Shown here piece by piece: positions 35,292-44,451 of a DNA stretch of 64,000 nt. The notes below the pieces were generated by a model. It saw only the letters and a program-made list of their open reading frames with translations, was not told where the DNA came from and did not search any database. Position numbers and translations under genes: made by a program. Location: assembly GCA_031275795.1 (NCBI GenBank), contig JAISOG010000039.1, forward strand, positions 1-64,000, written 5' to 3'. Each line of letters opens with the position of its first letter. Positions within the stretch are counted from its first letter, which is position 1. Origin of the DNA: Candidatus Endomicrobiellum incisitermitis (GTDB taxonomy: Bacteria > Elusimicrobiota > Endomicrobiia > Endomicrobiales > Endomicrobiaceae).

Positions 35292-36487
35292 ATGCTATCC
35301 CTTAAATTTTCTTTTATGGTGTTTGCAACAAAATTTGGCAATATCGATTTCATACATATTGGATCCTTAAAACCTCTAACACACTTTTCATACCACTTTT
35401 CTATCACAAAACAGTTGCGACACGAATTAGCAACAATATTTATATTATCTTCATATCCAACATATTCCGCATTTGAAGGACCAAAAAGCACTACACATCT
35501 AGTATTAACAGCTCGAGCAATATGAACACAACCACAATCAGTATCTATATGCAATGACGAGTACTTAATAACAGAGCAAAGCTCATCAAAAGAAGTTTTG
35601 CCTACTAAGTTTATGTCTGCACATAGAACATGCACACTTGCCAAACCTACTTGAACTATTTTATATTCAGGGAACATTCTTTTTATTTCTTTAAGCAATT
35701 CTTCCCAATTTTTTGTCGCCCAAAGATGTGTGGACATATACATTTTATTTGGAATATAACCTTTGTTTCCCCACCCATGTTGAAAAGTTATATATTTACA
35801 TTGTTTACTTAATCCAAACTTTAAAATATCTTGCTCTTTAAAATTTACTGGCAACGCAATTTTTGTAAAATTTTTAATCCCTGCAGTCAGTTTAACTACA
35901 TTGTTAAATTTTAATTTGTTTTCTACGGCTTTCTTTTGAAAAAAATACTGAGTTTCAAATTTAAAACAATAAGGGTACTGAGTTTTCAAATATTCAAAAT
36001 CTGCTTTAAAACTTTTTAAACTATCAGTCCTTAAGGAATTAACAGCTAAATCACAAATACCACTTGTAATATTGTCACTAGAAAAATAGTCTAAAACTAT
36101 GTCATATCTTTTTCTAGAAAAACCTATAAAATATTTATTGAAAAAAAATCTTACATTTTTTATATCTTTAAAAAATAACTTGTAAGTTTTACCATAAACA
36201 TCAACCACAGCGGAAGGGAACACCTCTAAAATAGCACAAAAAGCGTCTTTCTGCCTTAAAACATCACCCATACCACCTGCAAGCACAAGTGCAATATATA
36301 TCTTTGTCTTATTATTCTTTTTTAAGACAAACTTTAAAGATCCGGGCAAACTTTTAAAAAAGTCTTTTAAACTTCGTCTAAAAGAAATACGCACTTTCTT
36401 CCTTAAAAGTTTTCTACTTAAATTAGATATGTGTAAATCAGACTCTTTTAGAAGTTGTTTATTATCCGGACCATAACTTACAATCAT
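35288..36487 (-). CDS. Glycosyltransferase family 9-like protein
   Basis: 399 aa. Second GT9 in the cluster. Typical segments are LAGGMGDVLRQKDAFCAILEVFP (74-96) for the N-lobe, ITFQHGWGN and HIDTDCGCVHIARAVNTRCVVLFGPS near 313-340, which match the GT9 donor site. A cysteine-containing stretch near the end (CRNCFVIEKWYEKCVRG) resembles the C-terminal tail of some ADP-heptose transferases. The extra N-terminal 70 residues are basic. It begins 4 bp after recA, so recA and the glycan genes may share a transcript. Confidence 0.82.
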   Translation of the reverse strand: MIVSYGPDNKQLLKESDLHISNLSRKLLRKKVRISFRRSLKDFFKSLPGSLKFVLKKNNKTKIYIALVLAGGMGDVLRQKDAFCAILEVFPSAVVDVYGKTYKLFFKDIKNVRFFFNKYFIGFSRKRYDIVLDYFSSDNITSGICDLAVNSLRTDSLKSFKADFEYLKTQYPYCFKFETQYFFQKKAVENKLKFNNVVKLTAGIKNFTKIALPVNFKEQDILKFGLSKQCKYITFQHGWGNKGYIPNKMYMSTHLWATKNWEELLKEIKRMFPEYKIVQVGLASVHVLCADINLVGKTSFDELCSVIKYSSLHIDTDCGCVHIARAVNTRCVVLFGPSNAEYVGYEDNINIVANSCRNCFVIEKWYEKCVRGFKDPICMKSILPNFVANTIKENLRDSI

Positions 36488-36490
36488 TAC

Positions 36491-37561
36491 TTATTCTCTT
36501 TTTTTTGAGTTTTTAGAACTCTTTTCTTTTGAAACAGAAGATTCTGATTTATTTTCTTCATTTTTTTCTAAACCAAAAGCTTTTTCTCTTATTTTTGTTT
36601 CTATTTCTTCTGCTATAGCAGGATTTTCAACTAAAAATGCTTTTACATTTTCTCTACCCTGTCCAAGTTTCTCACCTTTATAACTAAAAAAAGCACCTGC
36701 TTTTTCTATTATGCCATCATTTACACCCATATCTATTAAATAGCCAAACTTATCTACACCCTGTCCAAAAATTATTTCAAATTCCGCTTGTTTAAATGGA
36801 GCTGCTAGTTTATTTTTAACAACTTTTACTCTCACCCTGTTACCCAAAACTTCGTCACCTTTTTTGACAGACTCAATTCTTCTAATATCAAGTCTTACAG
36901 AAGAATAGAACTTCAAAGCAAGACCACCAGGAGTTGTCTCTGGACTTCCCCACATAACTCCTATCTTCTGCCTTAATTGATTTATAAATACAATAGAGGT
37001 TTTTGATTTTGAAATATTAGAAGTAAGTTTCCTTAAAGCTTGACTCATAAGTCTAGCTTGAAGTCCTACAAAAGAATCTCCCATTTCACCTTCAATTTCA
37101 GCTTTGGGGACAAGTGCCGCTACTGAGTCTACAACTATTATATCAACAGCTCCAGAACGTATAAGTTTATCTGCAATTTCAAGTCCTTGCTCACCTGAAT
37201 CTGGTTGAGATATTAACAAATTTTCTATATCCACACCTATCTTTTTTGCATATTCTGGGTCCATTGCATGCTCAGCGTCTATATATGCTGCTATTCCGCC
37301 AAGTTTTTGACTTTGCGCTACCATACATAAAGCAAGAGTAGTTTTACCAGAAGATTCTGGCCCATAAATTTCAATGATTCTCCCTCTAGGGATACCACCA
37401 ATACCTATAGCAATGTCCAGAGGAAGTGCGCCAGTAGATATAGAATCTACATTATCTTTTGCATGTTTTTCACCAAGCCTCATAATTGCTTCTTTGCCAA
37501 AATCTTTTTCAATTTGAGATAACGCCAAATCCAAAGCTTTAAGTTTTTCATCTTTTACCAT
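36491..37561 (-). CDS. recA: Recombinase RecA
   Basis: 356 aa. DNA strand-exchange ATPase and SOS co-protease. Walker [10 protein letters not shown] (66-74), Walker [16 protein letters not shown]-binding loop L1 [20 protein letters not shown] and loop L2 [22 protein letters not shown] are intact. The C-terminus is lysine- and glutamate-rich and ends in a [18 protein letters not shown] basic tail, not the acidic tail typical of E. coli. GGAGGAAG precedes the ATG at a good distance. Confidence 0.98.
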   Translation of the reverse strand: MVKDEKLKALDLALSQIEKDFGKEAIMRLGEKHAKDNVDSISTGALPLDIAIGIGGIPRGRIIEIYGPESSGKTTLALCMVAQSQKLGGIAAYIDAEHAMDPEYAKKIGVDIENLLISQPDSGEQGLEIADKLIRSGAVDIIVVDSVAALVPKAEIEGEMGDSFVGLQARLMSQALRKLTSNISKSKTSIVFINQLRQKIGVMWGSPETTPGGLALKFYSSVRLDIRRIESVKKGDEVLGNRVRVKVVKNKLAAPFKQAEFEIIFGQGVDKFGYLIDMGVNDGIIEKAGAFFSYKGEKLGQGRENVKAFLVENPAIAEEIETKIREKAFGLEKNEENKSESSVSKEKSSKNSKKRE

Positions 37562-37663
37562 ACTTCCTCCGGAGTTATTAAAAACTCTATCCTTAAAAAA
37601 ATTTTAGACATTGAAACTACTTATTTCCAGATTTGTTTTATACTAATCATTTATACAAATTGA

Positions 37664-38965
37664 TTATATTCTTACAATTTTACTTGACTTAACATTTTTA
37701 AAAACATTTCTTGTATCTACAATAACTTTAGCATCTTTTAAAACTTTTTTATAATCTACATCTGAATGGTCTGTAACTACCACGACAGCATCAAATTTAT
37801 TTAAATTGTTAAGATTACTTAATGAACTCAAAATTTTACTATACACACAATTTTTTACAACAGGCACATGTGCATCATAATAAAAAACGTTTGCCATTTT
37901 TTCAATCAATATATTTATAACATCTATTGCTGGTGATTCTCTACCATCAGACACATCTTTTTTATAAGCTACACCCAAAATTAAAATCTTCGCATTTTTT
38001 AAAGCTTTAGACCTTGCATTTAGCGCATCTTGCAATTTTGAGACAACATAGCCTGGCATTTTAGCATTTAAATCTCCAGCCAAATCTATAAACCTTGAAT
38101 AAAAGTTTACTGTTTTAAGTTTCCAGGACAAATAGTGTGGATCTAAAGGTATACAATGACCACCTATTCCAGGCCCAGGATAAAAAGGCATAAATCCAAA
38201 CGGTTTTGTTGACGCTGCATCTATAATTTCCCAAACATTAAGATTCAACTTGTCACACATTAAAGCAACTTCATTAACCAAAGCAATATTTACTGCTCTA
38301 AAAGTGTTTTCTAAAAGTTTTACCATTTCTGCAGCTTGAGTTGACGAAACTTTATAAACTTCCGTAAAAGAAGAATACACTGCCAAAGCAAGGCCAGCAC
38401 ACTTTGCACACATACCACCAACAACTTTTGGGGTATTTTTTATACCAAACTTTTTATTTGCTGGATCTATTCTTTCTGGACTAAAAGCTAAAAAGAAATC
38501 TTTTCCCACAACTAACCCTGTTTCTTCTAATACTGGAAGCACCAACTCTTCTGTAGTACCAGGATAAGTTGTAGACTCTAATATAATAAGTTGGCCTTTT
38601 TTTAAAGTTTTTCTAACATTCTTTGCTGCCTCAAGCACACAAGAGACATCCGGATCTTTAGATTTCCTAAGAGGTGTTGGTACACAAATAATTAAAACAT
38701 CCATATGTGAAAGGTTTTTAAAATTTGTGTCAGCAGAAAGCTTTTTAGTATCAACCAACTCTTTTAAATCTTTAGAACTTACATCACCAATATACGATTT
38801 TCCACTATTTATCATCTTAACTTTAGACTCGTCCACTTCAAAACCTGCAACACTAAACCCTTGTTTTGCAAGCTGACAAGATAAAGGAAGACCTACATAC
38901 CCCTGACCTATAACACCAATTTTTGCATTTTTAGAATTAATTTTTTCAAGCAAACTTTTATACAT
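37664..38965 (-). CDS. Nucleotide sugar dehydrogenase (UDP-ManNAc/GlcNAc dehydrogenase type)
   Basis: 433 aa. N-terminal Rossmann site GQGYVGLPLSCQLAKQGFSVAGFEVD (20-45), catalytic cysteine in GPGIGGHCIPLDPHYLSWK, and C-terminal UDP-binding domain with GVAYKKDVSDGRESPA. The GHCIPLDPHYL form with LSWK fits the WbpA/WecC group, which oxidises UDP-HexNAc to the uronic acid, more than UDP-glucose dehydrogenase. It provides an acidic sugar for the surface glycan. The intergenic region upstream holds a MITE-like repeat. Confidence 0.88.
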   Translation of the reverse strand: MYKSLLEKINSKNAKIGVIGQGYVGLPLSCQLAKQGFSVAGFEVDESKVKMINSGKSYIGDVSSKDLKELVDTKKLSADTNFKNLSHMDVLIICVPTPLRKSKDPDVSCVLEAAKNVRKTLKKGQLIILESTTYPGTTEELVLPVLEETGLVVGKDFFLAFSPERIDPANKKFGIKNTPKVVGGMCAKCAGLALAVYSSFTEVYKVSSTQAAEMVKLLENTFRAVNIALVNEVALMCDKLNLNVWEIIDAASTKPFGFMPFYPGPGIGGHCIPLDPHYLSWKLKTVNFYSRFIDLAGDLNAKMPGYVVSKLQDALNARSKALKNAKILILGVAYKKDVSDGRESPAIDVINILIEKMANVFYYDAHVPVVKNCVYSKILSSLSNLNNLNKFDAVVVVTDHSDVDYKKVLKDAKVIVDTRNVFKNVKSSKIVRI

Positions 38966-39069
38966 ATAACCTCATTAAAAACATTCTGACTTTAATTATA
39001 TAATTTTTAATATATTTTGTCATTTTAATATAAACGAGCTTATAGCATATTTATACATTAAATTTTTAT

Positions 39070-39288
39070 AAACTTACTTTAATACCTTGGCGTAATTACC
39101 TTAAATAGCGGCTTATGAGCAACAAACATTTAATATTTCAAATTAGCGTGTTTGAAGCAAAATTCATTTAAGTCTTTCTTGTCTTTTCATTTTGCGAGTT
39201 TGCTAATTTGTTTAAATGTTTGTTGTGATTGCTACCTTAGCGGATCACTCTTGTAACGTAGGTAAGATAATAAACTAATTACCTCATT
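39070..39288. mobile_element. MITE-like repeat, copy A
   Basis: About 220 bp. Left arm has GAGCAACAAACATTTAATA and CAAATTAGC; right arm has GCTAATTTG, TTAAATGTTTGTTG and a degraded outer end (GTAACGTAGGTAAGATAATAAACTA). The middle CAAAATTCATTTAAGTCTTT...GCGAGTTTGCTAATTTG segment is shared with copies B-D. It lies between the dehydrogenase and DUF2779 genes and codes for nothing. Confidence 0.7.
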
Positions 39289-39293
39289 ATGTG

Positions 39294-40763
39294 TTAACTT
39301 AAACTACATTTATTTTTAGAAATATTAATTAAAAACTGATGTATATAAATCATAGCAGCAGTATCTTTTGCACAATATTTCAATAAATTCATTTTTGTTT
39401 GCTCTATCTGTTTTTGATCATACATTCCCATAGCCATAAAAGCAAAAGAAGCTGCAGCATCACCACCATCACCTATTTCTAAATCCAAGTAAGTTTCTTT
39501 TGGTACTAACACAGGTAAAACTTTTTTTATTGAACTTCGTCCATGAAAATTTACATCATAATAATTTTTCTTTAAAATCAGCTCTAAATCAACTATTCGA
39601 TCAGCTATTTTGCTTAAACTGTCACTTAAATCTTCAAACAAGCTAGCGAGCTTTAATATAGATATGCGTTCTGAGTTTGAATAAGTTATAATACTACCAT
39701 CTTGTTTTAAACACTTAATAAGTTGGATTGCAAGTTCTCTACGACAATCTTTTGTATAGTCTGCAATATATTCGTAATGATTTAATACATTTCCTACATT
39801 GTCAGTTTCATCCAAAGAAAACTGTGTTAATAGTTGAGTGTGCGGAGCAATGTCAGGATATAAGGGCATTATTGTAGTAACAGATTCAAAATCAAGATAA
39901 TAATAAGGTGGTTTTATATTACTTAGCTCATCTTGTAAAGTATCAGAAACATAAGTTGTATTAGTTAAAACACTATTTTTAACTATCTGTTGCATTTGTG
40001 TAAGTTCAAAATCATCTGGAACTTTATCAATCGTGTCTACTTTAAGTGCTATTAATTCCTCCAAAGCAGAGATAGACAATCTTGGTAAATCAAAAATATG
40101 ATTCTTAACATTTTTACCCATACATATATCAAAAACTGGGCAATTTTTACATCTTCTTTTTAAGTATGGCTTTGGCATATTTTCAGAATTTACATCTTTT
40201 AACACTTGATCTGAAATAGAAAAAAATTCCAAGAATCTAAGATTCACTTTTTCAGTAGAATCTATTTCTTTAAAAAGACTATCTATTTGCATACCTAAAC
40301 GATAAGTATTCGACAAATATAACACACTGTACTTAGACACATTTATATTTGCTTTTGATAAAACCATCGCACTAAAAGCTACATCGTTTGTGTATTTTAC
40401 CTTAGACTTGCTACCAGACTTTACTTCAAACAAGTGCCATGAATTTTTGTCAATTCTTTTTAATATATCTGCTTTTACATAATATCCGTCTTGAACAAAG
40501 CAAGCATTACAAACTGTATATATATTAGAGTCTGCAACCAACTTTTTTGTCTGTAAAAACACATCTTCATCTCCAACTTTTTTTTGTACAACAACAGCAT
40601 CATTAAAAAGTTGGCATGCTTTTTGGCGAATAATTTTGCCTTCATATACCAGGAAATCGTTATTTAAACCTGTAAGTTTTGGGATTTTATTTCTTTTGAT
40701 AAGCCAAGCAAGAGTAGGACAACTTAAATAATTTATAAAAACCGTTTTATTTATATATTCCAT
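39294..40763 (-). CDS. Cas4-like PD-(D/E)XK nuclease fused to a DUF2779 RNase H-like domain
   Basis: 489 aa. N-terminal half has a Cas4/AddB-type core: Cys15, Asp99 (YVKADI), Glu113-x-Lys115 (FEVKSG), then Cys205, Cys208 and Cys214 (CKNCPVFDIC), the four cysteines that bind an iron-sulfur cluster in this nuclease class. The C-terminal half (about 280-489) is DUF2779, an exonuclease-like fold with D291-F-E293 (YLDFES), a late conserved Asp in YCAKDTAAMIYI and the motif GDGGDAAASFAF. A dual nuclease role in DNA or RNA processing is likely; no CRISPR array or other cas gene is present. The ATG overlaps the PHP gene by one base. Confidence 0.82.
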   Translation of the reverse strand: MEYINKTVFINYLSCPTLAWLIKRNKIPKLTGLNNDFLVYEGKIIRQKACQLFNDAVVVQKKVGDEDVFLQTKKLVADSNIYTVCNACFVQDGYYVKADILKRIDKNSWHLFEVKSGSKSKVKYTNDVAFSAMVLSKANINVSKYSVLYLSNTYRLGMQIDSLFKEIDSTEKVNLRFLEFFSISDQVLKDVNSENMPKPYLKRRCKNCPVFDICMGKNVKNHIFDLPRLSISALEELIALKVDTIDKVPDDFELTQMQQIVKNSVLTNTTYVSDTLQDELSNIKPPYYYLDFESVTTIMPLYPDIAPHTQLLTQFSLDETDNVGNVLNHYEYIADYTKDCRRELAIQLIKCLKQDGSIITYSNSERISILKLASLFEDLSDSLSKIADRIVDLELILKKNYYDVNFHGRSSIKKVLPVLVPKETYLDLEIGDGGDAAASFAFMAMGMYDQKQIEQTKMNLLKYCAKDTAAMIYIHQFLINISKNKCSLS

Positions 40764-41635
40764 TATATCATTAACTTGTTTGACTGTTTTTGATTTGCCA
40801 CTTTCAATTCATCTAAGACATAATAAGGCACTTTTATTCTCCCCATAGTGGGAATATCTTTCTTAAATGGCCCATGACAATCGGACCCACCAGTTACAAT
40901 AAGATTAAATTCTCTTGCTAATGCTAACAATTTCTTCACTAAACCATCTGTATGTTTTACATGCCAAACTTCTATTCCAGCAAGTCCGTTATCAACAAGG
41001 TTTTTTAACATATCTTTATCATTATAATGCATATAGTAAGGATGCGCCATAACAGGCAGCCCGCCAACACTTAAAATAAGTTCTATTGCTTCTATAGGAC
41101 TCATATAATGTTTAGGGACATAGGCAGGTTTGTCATATGACAAATACCTTTGAAAAGCCTCCTGAACACTACCAACAAAACCTTCCATAACTAAAGCTTT
41201 AGCAAAGTGAAGTCTTCCTATGGACTGATTTTGTGCATTTTGTATAAAAATTTTATCTTTAAAAACAATATTATGCTCTTTTAATTTATCTAATATTGTC
41301 AACGCTCTAGCATAACGTGTTTGCTTAAAAGTTGACAAAATATTTTGAAGTTTTTTAGATTTATAATCTATGAAGTACCCTAAAATATGCATTTCCATTT
41401 TTTGCAGGCAATTCTCAACCTGACAAGAAAGTTCTATACCGGGTATAACTTCAATATTATTCTTTTTAGCGACACTTAAAGCTTCATCAATTCCACTCAC
41501 ACAATCATGATCTGTTATACTTATAGCTAACAATTCCACCTTGCTAGCATACTCGATAACTTCTGTTGGTGAAAAAGCACCGTCGGAATAATTTGTATGA
41601 ATATGCATATCTATAAACTTATGATCTTGGTTCAT
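40763..41635 (-). CDS. PHP-domain phosphoesterase (TrpH/YciV-type)
   Basis: 290 aa. Metal-binding motifs of the PHP fold: DMHIHTNYSDG (9-19), SITDHDCVSG (39-48), a conserved Glu in IPGIELSC, GLPVMAHPYY, and GGSDCHGP near the end. Homologues hydrolyse 3',5'-nucleoside bisphosphates (pAp) or 5' ends of short RNAs. It sits 9 bp after the PhoH gene and overlaps the nuclease gene, so the three form an operon of probable nucleic-acid metabolism. Confidence 0.9.
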   Translation of the reverse strand: MNQDHKFIDMHIHTNYSDGAFSPTEVIEYASKVELLAISITDHDCVSGIDEALSVAKKNNIEVIPGIELSCQVENCLQKMEMHILGYFIDYKSKKLQNILSTFKQTRYARALTILDKLKEHNIVFKDKIFIQNAQNQSIGRLHFAKALVMEGFVGSVQEAFQRYLSYDKPAYVPKHYMSPIEAIELILSVGGLPVMAHPYYMHYNDKDMLKNLVDNGLAGIEVWHVKHTDGLVKKLLALAREFNLIVTGGSDCHGPFKKDIPTMGRIKVPYYVLDELKVANQKQSNKLMI

Positions 41636-41644
41636 TTATATCTA

Positions 41645-42946
41645 CTACAATAGCTCTGAAGACAAAGCAGCCAAAGCGCTCCTTTCACTTTTTGAAAAAG
41701 TTATATGCCCAAAAAGTTCTTGACCTTTAAACCTTTCTACTAAATAGCTAAGACCATTTGAAGATGCGTCAAGGTATGGATTATCTATTTGATAAGGATC
41801 TCCAGTTAAAACTATCTTAGTACCATGCCCAGCACGAGAAGTAATTGTCTTAATTTCGTGAGGAGTCAAATTTTGAGCATCATCAATAATAATATACTGT
41901 TGTGGTAAAGAACGACCTCTTATATAAGTTAAAGAATCAATCTCTATTTGCCCTGTACTAAAAAGATAGTCAATTTTTTCGTCTCTTTTTGCATCAGATT
42001 GACCCTTGTCCATAAGAAATTCTAAATTATCGTTTATCGCACCCATCCACGCTCCCAGTTTTTCTTCTTTTGAACCAGGCAAAAATCCAATATCACGTCC
42101 CATAGGGATTATAGGTCTAGCTATATAAAGTTTCCTAAAAAGTTTTTCTTCTACAACTTTTTGTAATCCACAAGCAAGAGCAAGAATTGTTTTTCCAGCG
42201 CCAGGCAAACCTATTAACGTTACTAGTTTAATTTCATTACACAGTAACAGCTCTATAGCAAACTTCTGTTCTGTATTTAGTGGCTTTAGTCCCCAGGGCA
42301 TAGATTTTTGATGAAAAATTTGGTATAAGACTTTATCTTTCTTTGAATACTTCGTTAAAGCGCTTTTTGAAGAACCAGCCTTATCTTTTAAAACAATAAA
42401 CTCATTAGGATAAAATTCCTCGCCTAAATATAAACTTTCATCTTTATAGAAACTATCTATTTTATCAGCACTAACTTTTATTTCTCTCCAGCCTGTGTAA
42501 AGCTCGTCTATTTTTATTTTAGAAGTTTCATAGTTCTGTGCCGGTATACCTAAAATTTCAGATTTAATTCTTAAATTAACATCTTTTGTTATAAAGAATA
42601 CATTTTCACCTTTTTGTTTCAAACTCAAGGCTATTTGCAATATTTGATTGTCAGCCTTTTGAATTGTAAAATCTGAAGGTAAATCTATCTCACGATGGTT
42701 CATCTCTATCTTGATAACACCACCTTTCTTAATTTTTACACCATCAGACAATTTGCCATTTACTCTTAAAGAATCAAGTTTTCTAGATATAAGCCTAGCA
42801 CTCCGGCCTCTTTCATCATTTAACTTCTTAAAAGAATCTAGTTCTTCAATAACAGTCATTGGAACAACAACTTTGTTATCATCAAAAGCAAACATAGCAT
42901 CTGGATCATACAACAAAACATTGGTGTCTAAAACAAACGTTTTCAT
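41645..42946 (-). CDS. PIN domain-PhoH ATPase fusion (YlaK type)
   Basis: 433 aa. The N-terminal PIN nuclease is seen in FVLDTNVLLYDPD (4-16), VIEELDSFK and TKDVNLRIK with its acidic residues. The PhoH ATPase follows (about 240-433): Walker A GLPGAGKTIL, Walker B IIIDDAQNLTP and the helicase-like ITSRAGHGTKIVLTGDP. Fusions of this kind act in RNA unwinding and cleavage, or in stress-linked RNA decay. It lies upstream of the PHP and nuclease genes in the same direction. Confidence 0.9.
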   Translation of the reverse strand: MKTFVLDTNVLLYDPDAMFAFDDNKVVVPMTVIEELDSFKKLNDERGRSARLISRKLDSLRVNGKLSDGVKIKKGGVIKIEMNHREIDLPSDFTIQKADNQILQIALSLKQKGENVFFITKDVNLRIKSEILGIPAQNYETSKIKIDELYTGWREIKVSADKIDSFYKDESLYLGEEFYPNEFIVLKDKAGSSKSALTKYSKKDKVLYQIFHQKSMPWGLKPLNTEQKFAIELLLCNEIKLVTLIGLPGAGKTILALACGLQKVVEEKLFRKLYIARPIIPMGRDIGFLPGSKEEKLGAWMGAINDNLEFLMDKGQSDAKRDEKIDYLFSTGQIEIDSLTYIRGRSLPQQYIIIDDAQNLTPHEIKTITSRAGHGTKIVLTGDPYQIDNPYLDASSNGLSYLVERFKGQELFGHITFSKSERSALAALSSELL

Positions 42947-42969
42947 ATTTAGTCCTCTTTATATTTCGG

Positions 42970-43231
42970 ATTATTAATTCATAACTTGATATTCTATTAC
43001 AAACATTTCTTTTATCGTTACCGTCTAAACCACTTCTTATAACATTTGCTAAAAAATGTCCCCTCAACTTTAGTTAACGCTTCTTTGGTATTTATAACTC
43101 CTAAAGGACTTCCATCATTTAAATCATTTTATGTCTATTATTTTTATTAAATCAGGGTAAGTATCATCTTGGGACAACACATCTAAAGCTCTTGCTGACT
43201 CTCTTTGGTTTCTACTAAGTCCTGCTGTCTT
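42970..43231 (-). pseudogene. Autotransporter-type gene remnant
   Basis: Three short frames on the minus strand join: LSRNQRESARALDVLSQ (43231 side), then a stop near 43131 and NDGSPLGVINTKEALTKVEGTF in another frame, then LANVIRSGLDGNDKRN after a slip in a T run. The pattern 'xNQ-x-x-x-A-x-ALD ... aLxx-x-G-x-x-ANVI' is that of the segment before an autotransporter barrel. The barrel and the passenger are both gone. Identity is by motif only. Confidence 0.5.
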
Positions 43232-43516
43232 ACATGGTAGAGACAATCATGTTTATATCTTCGAAGTAAATTTACTATTTTACACATCAAAAATTAAATC
43301 ATACTATATCGTTTTACTTCAAACACACAAATTTATAATTGTTAGAGTCTATCATAACTTCTTGCAAAATACAAGGTTTTAACAACACTACAAAAAAGCT
43401 AAACTAATTAAAATTATATGCTGCCAAAAAAATTGTTTCATCTTTTCTTTTCGTAGTTTTTGTGGATTAATCTATAAAACAATGTAAAACATTTTAAATT
43501 TATGCTCTTGAACAAT
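43232..43516. other. Spacer without recognised content
   Basis: AT-rich region between the autotransporter remnant and the glyQ promoter. No RNA gene or repeat was recognised. Confidence 0.3.
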
Positions 43517-43546
43517 TTGTACGTACACATAATTTTTTGTTAAAAT
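43517..43546 (+). promoter_or_regulatory. Promoter of glyQS
   Basis: TTGTAC (43517-43522) and TAAAAT (43541-43546) with an 18-bp spacer. Transcription would start near 43553, downstream of the ATG at 43547, which supports the GTG at 43586 as the real start of glyQ. Confidence 0.6.
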
Positions 43547-43585
43547 ATGTTTTCAAATTTATTGCATGGTAAGTTAGAGGACTAC

Positions 43586-44431
43586 GTGAATTTTCAAGAA
43601 ATTATTTTTAAACTACAACAATTTTGGACAAAACAAGGTTGTTTGATGTGGCAACCTTACGATTTAGAAAAAGGTGCTGGAACATTTAATCCTGCTACTT
43701 TCTTGCACGTTCTAGGACCAAAGCCTTGGAATGTAGCTTATGTAGAACCTTCAAGAAGGCCAACTGACGGCAGGTATGGAGAAAACCCAAACAGGTTACA
43801 ACATTATTATCAATTCCAAGTACTTATGAAACCTGCTCCTAAAGATATACAAACAATTTATTTGAAAAGTTTAAAAACTATAGGTCTAGACCCTAAAAAA
43901 CATGATATAAGATTTGTCGAAGATGATTGGGAGTCACCCACGCTTGGTGCTTGGGGACTTGGATGGGAAGTATGGATTGATGGCATGGAAGCTACACAAT
44001 TTACATATTTTCAGCAAGTTGGAGGTATACCACTAAACCCAATATCAGCTGAAATCACCTACGGTATTGAACGTTTGGCAATGTATGTACAAAAAAAAGA
44101 TAGTGTTTACGACTTACAATGGAATGATGAGTTAACATATGGAGACATACATAAGAAAGATGAAGTAGAATGGTCTTGTTACAATTTTGAACATGCTGAC
44201 ACTAATATATTAAAGCAACATTTTGCAGATTGGGAAAAAGAAGCACAGAAACTTAGCCAAAAAAATTTGCCACTGCCTGCTTATGATGCTGTAATAAAAT
44301 GTTCTCATTTGTTCAATTTGTTAGACGCTAGAGGAGCGATTTCTGTATCTGAAAGAGTTGGATACATTTTAAGAGTAAGAACAATTGCAAAAATAGTTGC
44401 TGAAAAATATATACAAACAATATCTAAATAA
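43586..44431 (+). CDS. glyQ: Glycine--tRNA ligase alpha subunit
   Basis: 281 aa from GTG 43586. AGAGG at 43576-43580 is at ideal distance, and the family's N-terminus begins here ([12 protein letters not shown]). An ATG at 43547 would add 13 unconserved residues and precedes the likely transcription start. Class II core: [45 protein letters not shown] and FTYFQQ. With GlyS it forms the heterotetrameric bacterial glycyl-tRNA synthetase. The stop lies 20 bp before glyS. Confidence 0.95.
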   Translation: MNFQEIIFKLQQFWTKQGCLMWQPYDLEKGAGTFNPATFLHVLGPKPWNVAYVEPSRRPTDGRYGENPNRLQHYYQFQVLMKPAPKDIQTIYLKSLKTIGLDPKKHDIRFVEDDWESPTLGAWGLGWEVWIDGMEATQFTYFQQVGGIPLNPISAEITYGIERLAMYVQKKDSVYDLQWNDELTYGDIHKKDEVEWSCYNFEHADTNILKQHFADWEKEAQKLSQKNLPLPAYDAVIKCSHLFNLLDARGAISVSERVGYILRVRTIAKIVAEKYIQTISK

Positions 44432-44451
44432 CATGTAAATCGGAGCATATA

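Noticed and set aside
27427..36300. Several short plus-strand frames in the glycan cluster
   Set aside because: All lie antisense to well-supported genes and show no codon pattern or ribosome site.
39070..39288. CRISPR-like or rho-independent terminator structure
   Set aside because: The repeats are single elements with inverted ends, not short direct repeats with spacers, and they occur in gaps of every gene orientation.
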